A stretch of 64,000 bases of DNA from an uncultured Lachnospiraceae bacterium (GTDB taxonomy: Bacteria; Bacillota; Clostridia; Lachnospirales; Lachnospiraceae): NCBI GenBank assembly GCA_946632055.1, contig CAMPAR010000001.1, positions 1 to 64,000 of the forward strand, given 5' to 3'. How positions within the stretch are numbered: position 1 is the stretch's first letter; the number at the start of each line of letters is the position of its first letter. Below, piece after piece: positions 19,031 through 27,239 of the stretch. The position numbers and the translations under genes are program-made. The notes beneath the pieces are model-generated. The model worked only from the letters and a program-made list of their open reading frames with translations, had not been told where the DNA came from and did not search any database.

Positions 19031-19113
19031 TGCACAGGGCCGCGTAAGGAAAATTCCGGCTTTGCCGCGTCCCGCGCGGCGAGCAGGGTACGGTAAATCT
19101 TCCCTGCTCGATT

Positions 19114-20436
19114 TTATTTGCACAGACTTTCGAGCACTTCCCGCGTCATCGGATAGAAGCGGTTCATTTCATCGAAAAAATCCACACCGATGGATTTCAT
19201 GACGCCGTGGGACGAAATCATTTCGTCCGTAACCTGATCCATTTTGTAGACTCGGATACCGGTCAGCGACTCATTGAACCAGGTGAGGACGTAATCATTC
19301 CGGACATCCTGAATCCGGCAGCCGGCTGCGTCCTTAACGAGCGTGATTTTCGGCATTTTTCCCGGCATATTGATGGTCATTCCCTGAAGCGACACATAGT
19401 TTCCAAGCGAGTAGACGCAGTAGGCGGTATTGCCGTTCCAGGCCGTCACCCATTCATTTTCCTGAATGGTGTGGGTGTGCGAGCCGATGATGAGATCCGC
19501 GCCGAATTCGGCAAAGAACTCGGCCCATTCCTGCTGGACGGCATTGTGGGTGAGCTCGTATTCCTCGCCCCAGTGCGGGAAGACGATCACGAAATCCGCG
19601 TTTTCATTCGCCCACTGAAGCTTCTTCGAGATCTGATAGCGGTTTTCTGTCGTCATGAGCTCGACGAGATATCCTTCTTCCTCCGGGATGCCGTCGATAT
19701 TCAGTCCGTAAGTCAGGTTCAGCATCGCGATGCGGATGCCGTTTCTCTCCACAACCTTGACGGCGTTGTAATCGTCCCAGGAGCGGTGCAGTCCGAGAAG
19801 CGTGACCTCCGGGTGCTTTTCCCAGTAATCGAGCGTATTCCGGATGCCCTGAGGGCCCCAGTCGTTCGTGTGGTTGGTTGCCCCAAGAATTACATCGAAG
19901 CCGCAGCGGATTTCCTCGTCGCCGAGAGCGGTTGGTACGCTGAAAGAGGGGTAGCCGATCGGTCCGAGCTCGTCGCCGCCGAAGATCACTTCGTTGTTGA
20001 CGATCGCAAGGTCGGCTTCGTTGAGATCGTTCTGAATATTTTCAAAAAGGGAACTGTAGTTGAACGTTCCGTCCGGCTGCTGCAGCTGAAAGGAAATGCC
20101 GGCGTGCATCAGCATATCGCCGACGGCAAGGAGCCGCACATAGGAAGGCTCCACAGGCTCTGTTGTTTCTTCCGGGGTTTCGGACGGGACTGCTGCGCTT
20201 CCTTCGCTGCTTTCCGCCTGCATGCCTTCTGCGGCGCTTTCTTCCCCGGAGACGGAAGCGCTGTCTTCCGTGGAAGCCTGCGGCGCGGAGGGCTTTTCCT
20301 TTTCCGGAAAGGAGGCTTCGTCAATCATTTCCGGCGCCGGCGTCTTTTCTTTTCCACAGGATGCGGCAGACAGAAGCAAAAGAAGAAGCGCAAGCATCCA
20401 GATTTTCCATCGAATGAATCGTCTGTTTCTGATCAT
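19114..20436 (-). CDS. CapA family protein (metallophosphatase-like), lipoprotein-type N-terminus
   Basis: LLLLSAASCGKEK lipobox-like; LLAVGDMLMHAGI; VIVFPHWGEEYELTHN; LIIGSHTHTIQ. Confidence 0.88.
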   Translation of the reverse strand: MIRNRRFIRWKIWMLALLLLLLSAASCGKEKTPAPEMIDEASFPEKEKPSAPQASTEDSASVSGEESAAEGMQAESSEGSAAVPSETPEETTEPVEPSYVRLLAVGDMLMHAGISFQLQQPDGTFNYSSLFENIQNDLNEADLAIVNNEVIFGGDELGPIGYPSFSVPTALGDEEIRCGFDVILGATNHTNDWGPQGIRNTLDYWEKHPEVTLLGLHRSWDDYNAVKVVERNGIRIAMLNLTYGLNIDGIPEEEGYLVELMTTENRYQISKKLQWANENADFVIVFPHWGEEYELTHNAVQQEWAEFFAEFGADLIIGSHTHTIQENEWVTAWNGNTAYCVYSLGNYVSLQGMTINMPGKMPKITLVKDAAGCRIQDVRNDYVLTWFNESLTGIRVYKMDQVTDEMISSHGVMKSIGVDFFDEMNRFYPMTREVLESLCK

Positions 20437-20454
20437 ATTTCTCCATGAAGATCC

Positions 20455-22803
20455 TTAAGCGCCGTGCTCCGGCAGCTGCAGGATGAGTTTCAGTACATTT
20501 CCGGCGGTCCGCTGCAGTTCGGCACGCGTGATTCCGCCGATTTTTCCGAGGGACTTCAGAAGCGTCCCGTCGGAACGGTAGTTCTTTGCCATATGGCCCC
20601 GTGCGCCGGGCATCAGGAGGTCCACCTGAGCGCGTACGCGGTAGGCATTGTCCCGAAGAAGCGGGAACTCGGGACTTCTCGAGCGCCTCATCCACCAGTC
20701 CGTCATCACAAGCCCTTCAAAGCCCCATTCCCTTCGAAGCACCGTCGTCACGAGGTCGTAGTTGTAATGACTCCAGACGCCGTTCACTTTATTATAGCTC
20801 GTCATGATCGCGAGCGGCCGGGCGGACTTGACCGCGATTTCGAAATTCCGAAGGTAGATCTCGCGGAGCGTCCGCTCGCTGACCCGGGAGTCATGCGTGT
20901 TTCTTCTGGTTTCCTGATTGTTGCAGGCAAAATGCTTCGGGCAGGAGGCGTGTCCGGTCTCCTGAACGCCCTGAATGCAGGATGCTGCCATGCTGCCGGA
21001 GAGGAGCGGATCCTCGGAAAAATACTCGAAATTCCGCCCGCATAAGGGATTCCGGTGAATATTCATGCCGGGCGCGAGATGCACGTCTACCCGGTGCAGC
21101 GTCATTTCCTGCCCGAGAAGGACGTGAAGCTCCCGGACGAGCTCCCGGTTGAAGGTCGAAGCCAGCGCGGTGCCGCAGGGAAGCAGCGAGCAGTAGCGCC
21201 GAAGCCGCAGGCCCGCCGGTCCGTCGCAGCAGACGATCGGCCGCAGTCCTTTTTTCCGGAGGCCCGGCAGAATTCCGCCGAAAACGCCGGCATTTCCCGG
21301 CGTTCCGAGGACGGAGCCCATCATGCCGTGGCCGCGGGAGAGCGCTTCAAGCTCGGGGTCGGAAAGCGCCGCGATAAAGTCGGAAAGCGTCCGTTCCCCG
21401 CGACGCACCTCGTCAAGATGAATGCTTTCGTGCCGCTTCCTCGGGATTTCGCAGGGCAGGTTCCGGAGGATGCGTTCCTTCAGATCCACCTCCGTGCTGC
21501 AGATGGCATGGCACTGTTCGACCGTCACTTCCTCCGCCTGGGCGATCAGGCCGGCTTCTTCCCTGTCAAGCTCCAGCCGGTATTCTCCCGGCTCCAGAAT
21601 AAACGCGTGCCGCGCTTCATCGTAGGACGCGAGGCTTTTGTCGTCAAAGGAAAGCGACAGTGTCTCGCTTTCTCCCGGACGCAGAACGCGGGTCTTGGCA
21701 AAGGAGACTAAGACCCTTACGGGCTTGAAAAGCCTTCCTTCCGGCGGGCGGACGAAGAGGAGCACGCTTTCCTTGCCGGGGCGTGTGCCGGTATTGGTCA
21801 CGCGGACCGAGGCGGTGTGCCGTCTTCCGTCCGGGCTGTTCTGCGGCTCATAGGTAAGAGCGGTCAGCTCCTTCCGGAAATCGGTGTAGGAAAGGCCGAA
21901 GCCGAAGGGGAAGAGCACCTTTTCCGGATGCCGGTCAAAATACCGGTAACCGACCTCGATGCCTTCGAGATAGTCGTTATAATCCTTTCCGCCGAAGGAT
22001 GCGGCGCTCGGGATATCCTCATAGCTTCTCGCGATCGTATCCGGCAGGCGTCCGGAGGGGGAAACCGCGCCGAAGAGAACGTCCCAGACGGCGTTTCCGC
22101 TTTCCATCCCGCCGAGCCAGACGATCATGAGCGCGCTGATTCGATCCTTCAGGTGTTCCGTCCAGCTCATGTCGATGATACTTCCCGTGTTCAGAAGCAC
22201 AACGGTATTTCGGAAGGCGCCCGTGACGAGCGTCAGGAGCCGTTCTTCCTCATCCGTCAGATAGTAGCTCCCCTTTTCCAGCCGGTTTTCCCGGTCTTCT
22301 CCGGCGGCCCGTCCGATGACAACGACGGCGGTATCGTTCCGGGAGGCCGCAGAACGCACAAAATCGGCGCTTAAAGGCATTTCGGGATAGCTGAAGGGCC
22401 AATGCCCCCAGAAGCCGTTATAGGGCCTGTTTGCAGGCTTTTCGCGCCATTTCGCGTAGGCGTCCGAGACTTCGGGGTCAAGTAAGGCGCCGCGGGCCGT
22501 GAGCGCGTCCGAAAGGCTCACAAGATACGGTGCGTGCACGTCTCCGCCGGAGCCGTAGCCGACATAGAACCAGTCGCTCTGACAGCGCCCGAATACGGCA
22601 ATGCGGCTTTTCGGGCCGAGCGGAAGGATGCCGTTGTTTTTCAGGAGGACGCAGCTCTCCGCGGCGGCTTCCCGGATTTTTTCCGGCATGCCGGGGAACA
22701 CCGAGCGCTCTCCGTCGGCTGAAGTCATCTTCTGGGAAATGCCCATGGTTTTATTCACAAAGAACTGGAAGACCTTTCCGGCGGCCTTCTGGATGCGTTT
22801 CAT
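20455..22803 (-). CDS. GH3 family beta-glucosidase with reversed domain order
   Basis: N-terminal ESCVLLKNNGILPL and fibronectin-like segments precede the catalytic barrel (RPIVCCDGPAGLR, CPKHFACNNQE, GLVMTDWW). Confidence 0.87.
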   Translation of the reverse strand: MKRIQKAAGKVFQFFVNKTMGISQKMTSADGERSVFPGMPEKIREAAAESCVLLKNNGILPLGPKSRIAVFGRCQSDWFYVGYGSGGDVHAPYLVSLSDALTARGALLDPEVSDAYAKWREKPANRPYNGFWGHWPFSYPEMPLSADFVRSAASRNDTAVVVIGRAAGEDRENRLEKGSYYLTDEEERLLTLVTGAFRNTVVLLNTGSIIDMSWTEHLKDRISALMIVWLGGMESGNAVWDVLFGAVSPSGRLPDTIARSYEDIPSAASFGGKDYNDYLEGIEVGYRYFDRHPEKVLFPFGFGLSYTDFRKELTALTYEPQNSPDGRRHTASVRVTNTGTRPGKESVLLFVRPPEGRLFKPVRVLVSFAKTRVLRPGESETLSLSFDDKSLASYDEARHAFILEPGEYRLELDREEAGLIAQAEEVTVEQCHAICSTEVDLKERILRNLPCEIPRKRHESIHLDEVRRGERTLSDFIAALSDPELEALSRGHGMMGSVLGTPGNAGVFGGILPGLRKKGLRPIVCCDGPAGLRLRRYCSLLPCGTALASTFNRELVRELHVLLGQEMTLHRVDVHLAPGMNIHRNPLCGRNFEYFSEDPLLSGSMAASCIQGVQETGHASCPKHFACNNQETRRNTHDSRVSERTLREIYLRNFEIAVKSARPLAIMTSYNKVNGVWSHYNYDLVTTVLRREWGFEGLVMTDWWMRRSRSPEFPLLRDNAYRVRAQVDLLMPGARGHMAKNYRSDGTLLKSLGKIGGITRAELQRTAGNVLKLILQLPEHGA

Positions 22804-22832
22804 CAGTCTCTACGGAGCTTCCTTCCTGATTT

Positions 22833-22995
22833 GTAACTGTTCAGCTCCCAGATAAAACCGTCATAATCACGGATGGAATGCTTGCATTCCAGACTGATTA
22901 TTGACGATTTTATCTCCGGAGGTCTAGAGGCGAAGCCTCTCTGACCTCCGACATGAGAAATGCGGAGCATTTCGAATGGGGTGCTGAATAGTTAC
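22833..22995. repeat. 163-bp cloverleaf-like multi-hairpin element
   Basis: Closing stem GTAACTGTTCAGC/GCTGAATAGTTAC; arms 22850-22915, 22917-22950, 22957-22973. Confidence 0.8.
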
Positions 22996-23133
22996 CCTGA
23001 TTTAATCCTGCTTATTATACCACAGCTGATCTGAAAAGTGTAGACGAAAAGACATCCGCTTCATTGCATTTTCCGGAATTTATGATATACTTCATTTAAG
23101 GATATATTCTTGCCATGCATAAGGAGGCTGAAT

Positions 23134-23226
23134 ATGGGTGTTTATGAAGCAATTAAGAAACGCTTTTCCACGAGAGGCTATACGGACGAGAAGCTGACCG
23201 ATGCGAAGCAGGTAAGCTGCCTGTAA
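23134..23226 (+). pseudogene. Truncated nitroreductase N-terminus (30 aa)
   Basis: MGVYEAIKKRFSTRGYTDEKLTDAKQVSCL* resembles nitroreductase N-termini; RBS AAGGAGG upstream. Confidence 0.6.
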
Positions 23227-23246
23227 AGGATGAAGAGGCCGGGCCG

Positions 23247-25349
23247 ATGAGAAGAACGCATCGTTTTCCCTTTGCGGCGGCATGCCTGATCAGTGCCGTT
23301 CTGATCCTTTTCAGAACGGCCTTTTTCGTATGCGCGGACGAAACGGAGGACGCCGCAGGTTCGGCGCTGTCCGTATCGGACATTCTGCTTTTTGCCGGAG
23401 AGGACGGCGAGACGGTCCGCGAGAAGGACGGAAGCGAATGGTTCCGCTATGATTATGAGAGCCGGCTGGTCATCGTGTCGACGGACGAAACCGGAAAGGA
23501 AGAAATTCTCTGCGGAAAGCCGGCGGACGATCTGGTTCTGACCGAGAAGGAGCCGCAGGGGAAGGAAAATCCCTGGGAACCCGGCGATCATACGGTGCTT
23601 CTTGAGAACGGTGAAAGCTCCTGCGAATTCAAGGTTCGGATTGTCGAAAGGAAAATCGCCGGAATCGCACCGGAAAAGCCGGTCCGTCTTCTGAAAACGG
23701 AAGAGGCGGAAATCTATGATCTTTCGGAGCTTCCGCTGACGGTTTCCTATGAGGGCTGCGGCTATACGGAAAGCATCCTCCTGAAGGATACGGAACACGA
23801 TGCCGAAAGCTCCCAGAAGGAGAAAACCTGGGACGAGGGAATGCATCCGGTATCCTTCACCTATCAGGGCTTCGAGGGCGCATTTGACGCGGACGTCGTG
23901 ACGGAGCCGGTGTTCGGATGGAAGCCGGCGGAAGCGCAGTACTGGACCGCGGCAGAACAGGATAATACAGACGGAGACGGCAAAGTCCTTGTCGATCCGA
24001 AAAAGATCCTCCGGCTGACGGTGATGCTTTACGATGGAACCGAAAAGACCGGCACTTTGGAGGCGCTGGAAAAGGAATACGCATTCTCGTCTGAAGTGCG
24101 TCTTTCTTCGGGTGGGGAGAAAATCCGGCTTGAACCCGGGAAAACGGCCGAGCTTGTGATCCGCCTTTTCGGGAAAGAGGAAACGGTGAAACTCACGGTA
24201 TCGGAGAAAAAGCCGTCGGAGTGCGCGCATGCCCATCCGGAGGATTTGCCGGAAATCCTGCCGGACTGCACCTCAGCCGGGCGAAGCGCGGGAACAAGGT
24301 GCCGGGACTGCGGAAAAGTCCTTTCGGGCGGAAAAACCGTGCGTAGAACCGGGCACTCAATGGAAGCGCTGCGGCTCCTGAGCGCGCCGGACTGCACGAC
24401 GAGCGGAGAACTCTTTATGGTGTGCGAGGTCTGCGGCGAAACGGAGCGGCGGATCCTTCCGGCGTACGGACACGCCTTTGGCGAATACAGCGTGGTCCGG
24501 GAAGCGACGGAAGAGAAGGAAGGTCTGGAAGAGAGAGTCTGCAGCCGCTGCGGTCACAGGGAGGAAAGAGCGATACCGGTGAAGGAAACGCAGCCTCCCG
24601 AAACGGAGCCGAGCGAAGACGCATCCAAAAGCGGGGAATCCTCCGAGACGGAGGAAAGCAAGGAAACTTCAAAGAGTGAAGAACCCTCCGAAACGGAGCC
24701 CGGCAAAGAATCTTCTGAGAGCGAAAAATCCTCCGAAGCGGAATCAATTGAAGTGACTTCCGAAAGCGAAGCGCCCTCCGAAACGGAGGAAAGCGGGAAG
24801 GCGGAGGAATCCGCCGGGGAAGCATCGAAGGCGCCGGAGAAGAGCACGGAAGAAAGCACCGCGTCCGAGACAGAAAAACCGACGGCCGCCTCGTTCGAAG
24901 AGGAAATGAAGACGGAGGCCGAAAAGGAGGAGGAGAGCGGCAGCGAAGCCGCGCAGTCCGCAGGGGAAAATACCGGGAGCCGGACGGATAGCCCGACCCA
25001 GCAAACCAGGACGGAGCCTCCGAAGCCGACGCCCGCTGAAAGCGAAGCGGTGGAAAAGAAGGGCAGCGAACGCGCCCCGATCGAAGCCGAAATCCGGGAC
25101 AGCGAAGGGGGCGGAGGAAATCAGGTGCTTCCGGAAGCAAATATTCCGGCGGACATCCGGGAGGCTTCTCCCCTGAAGCCCATAGAGAAACCGGAGCCGG
25201 AAGAAGAAACCGACGCGGATGTATTCCGTCAGATCGTATTCATCGCGATCGGCATTCTGTCCGGCGCATCGCTTCTTGCCTGGATTCTATTCCTGCTGAT
25301 CCGGAAGGTGAGCCGGAAACACAATCAGAAAAAACGGCCTTTCGAGTGA
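23247..25349 (+). CDS. Secreted, C-terminally membrane-anchored surface protein with CxxCG...GH repeats and Ser/Glu-rich stalk
   Basis: N-terminal hydrophobic signal, CRDCGK/CEVCGE/CSRCGH repeats, E/S/T-rich region, C-terminal TM plus basic tail. Confidence 0.75.
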   Translation: MRRTHRFPFAAACLISAVLILFRTAFFVCADETEDAAGSALSVSDILLFAGEDGETVREKDGSEWFRYDYESRLVIVSTDETGKEEILCGKPADDLVLTEKEPQGKENPWEPGDHTVLLENGESSCEFKVRIVERKIAGIAPEKPVRLLKTEEAEIYDLSELPLTVSYEGCGYTESILLKDTEHDAESSQKEKTWDEGMHPVSFTYQGFEGAFDADVVTEPVFGWKPAEAQYWTAAEQDNTDGDGKVLVDPKKILRLTVMLYDGTEKTGTLEALEKEYAFSSEVRLSSGGEKIRLEPGKTAELVIRLFGKEETVKLTVSEKKPSECAHAHPEDLPEILPDCTSAGRSAGTRCRDCGKVLSGGKTVRRTGHSMEALRLLSAPDCTTSGELFMVCEVCGETERRILPAYGHAFGEYSVVREATEEKEGLEERVCSRCGHREERAIPVKETQPPETEPSEDASKSGESSETEESKETSKSEEPSETEPGKESSESEKSSEAESIEVTSESEAPSETEESGKAEESAGEASKAPEKSTEESTASETEKPTAASFEEEMKTEAEKEEESGSEAAQSAGENTGSRTDSPTQQTRTEPPKPTPAESEAVEKKGSERAPIEAEIRDSEGGGGNQVLPEANIPADIREASPLKPIEKPEPEEETDADVFRQIVFIAIGILSGASLLAWILFLLIRKVSRKHNQKKRPFE

Positions 25350-25368
25350 ATTCGAAAGACCGTTTTTT
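25329..25368. terminator. Bidirectional hairpin terminator
   Basis: AAAAAACGGCCTTTCGA gtgaat TCGAAAGACCGTTTTTT between convergent genes. Confidence 0.88.
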
Positions 25369-25387
25369 CAGGTACAGGCCGCTTTCT

Positions 25388-27208
25388 TCAGGATTCGGCC
25401 TTCATGAACTGGGTGTTGTAGAGCTCCGTATAGACGCCGCCTTTTCCGACGAGTTCCTGATGCGTGCCCTGCTCGACGATTTCTCCGTCCTTCAGGACCA
25501 TGATTTCATCCGCGGCGAGAATCGTGGAAAGGCGGTGCGCGATCAGGATGCTCGAGCGGGTCTTGATCAGCGGATCGATGGCGTCCTGAATCTTCTTTTC
25601 GGAGATCGAGTCCAGGGCGGAGGTGGCTTCGTCGAAGATGAGGAGCGTCGGATCCTTCAGAAGGACACGCGCGATTGAAAGCCGCTGCTTTTCGCCGCCG
25701 GAGAGCTTCAGCCCCCGGTTTCCGACCATCGTTTCGAAGCCCTGCTCCTGCGCTTCGATGAAGTCGTAGATATTGGCTTTTTTGCAGGCGTCGATGAGCT
25801 CGGCCTCGGTGGCGTTCTCCTTCGCGTACAGCAGGTTCTCGCGGATGGTTCCGTTGAAGAGATAGGTTTCCTGGCTGACGACCCCGATTTTCGAGCGGAG
25901 GAAGGAAAGCTCCAGCTTCCGGACATCCGTGCCGTCATAGAGAACAGCGCCTTCCGTCACATCGTAAAGACGCGGTATCAGATTGACGAGAGTGGATTTC
26001 CCGGAGCCGGATGGCCCGACAATCGCGATGCTTTTCCCGGCCTGAAGATAGAAGCTGACATTTTTCAGAATCATGCGCTCCGGTTCATAGGCGAAGGAGA
26101 CGTTCCGGAAGGCAACGGAGCCGTTCGAACGGGAGGGCGTGACGGGATTTTCGCAGTTTTCCACCTCGATCGGCATGTCGTAGTATTCGAAAAGCCTCGT
26201 GAAAAGCGCCATGGAGCGGATCCACTCCACCTGGACGTTGAGAAGCGAGTTGACCGGCCCGTAGATCCTGGAAAGCAGGGCGACAAGCACCGTGATATCG
26301 CCGACCGTGACGGAGGAATCGAATTTCATCATCAGAAGCCCGCCGAGCAGATACAGGAGCATCGGCCCGATCGAGGTGAAGGTGGAGAGCACCACCCGGA
26401 ACCAGCGGCCGGCCATGCTTTCCCGGATATTCAGGCGGATCATTTTCTCATTCGCTTCGGCGTAGCGGCGGTATTCGCGCTCCTCCTTGCCGAAGAGCTT
26501 CACGAGGAGCTGTCCGGAGACGGAAAGGGTCTCGTTCAGGATGCCGTTGATCTTGTCGTTCGCCTCCTGCGACTCGCGCGCGAGGGACCAGCGGGTTTTG
26601 CCGGCCGAACGCGTCGGGATGACGAAGAGCGGCACGATCAGGATCGCGGCGGTGGCGAGAATCCAGTTTTTCTGGTACATCGCCGTGACGGCCACCGCGA
26701 GCGTGATCACATTCGAAATGATCGAGGTCAGCGTGTTCGTCACGATCTGCCGGACACCTTCGATATCGCTCGTCATGCGCGTAATGATGTCGCCCTGGTT
26801 GTTCTGCGTGAAAAAGCGCTGCGACATCTTCTGCAGATGGCGGTACATGGAGTTTCGCATATCGAGCGTGATATGCTGGGCGATCCAGGTATTCAGATAG
26901 CTTTCCGCGACGCCGATGAGGTTCGACAGGAAGGTGACGAGAAGAGACGCCAGAATCAGGAGAATCAGCATCTTCAGGTTCCGTCCGATCAGTCCGTCGT
27001 CAATGATTTTTCCCGTGAGGATCGACGGCAGGATGCCAAAGATCGATGAAATCAGGATGGCCAGAAGTACGAGAAGCATCTGTTTCCAGTAGGGCTTCAG
27101 GTAAGAGAAAATACGCAGCAGCAGTTCCTTGGTGACTTTCGGACGGTTCTTCTTTTCTTCTTCGCTTAAGAAGTTCCCGCCCATTCTTCCTCCGCCCATC
27201 GGTGGCAT
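25388..27208 (-). CDS. ABC transporter, fused permease and ATP-binding protein
   Basis: Walker A GPSGSGKST, LSGGEKQR signature, Walker B LLIFDEATSALD. Confidence 0.95.
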   Translation of the reverse strand: MPPMGGGRMGGNFLSEEEKKNRPKVTKELLLRIFSYLKPYWKQMLLVLLAILISSIFGILPSILTGKIIDDGLIGRNLKMLILLILASLLVTFLSNLIGVAESYLNTWIAQHITLDMRNSMYRHLQKMSQRFFTQNNQGDIITRMTSDIEGVRQIVTNTLTSIISNVITLAVAVTAMYQKNWILATAAILIVPLFVIPTRSAGKTRWSLARESQEANDKINGILNETLSVSGQLLVKLFGKEEREYRRYAEANEKMIRLNIRESMAGRWFRVVLSTFTSIGPMLLYLLGGLLMMKFDSSVTVGDITVLVALLSRIYGPVNSLLNVQVEWIRSMALFTRLFEYYDMPIEVENCENPVTPSRSNGSVAFRNVSFAYEPERMILKNVSFYLQAGKSIAIVGPSGSGKSTLVNLIPRLYDVTEGAVLYDGTDVRKLELSFLRSKIGVVSQETYLFNGTIRENLLYAKENATEAELIDACKKANIYDFIEAQEQGFETMVGNRGLKLSGGEKQRLSIARVLLKDPTLLIFDEATSALDSISEKKIQDAIDPLIKTRSSILIAHRLSTILAADEIMVLKDGEIVEQGTHQELVGKGGVYTELYNTQFMKAES

Positions 27209-27239
27209 AGGGGCTCCTCCTTTAAAAAGTGGTCAGGGT

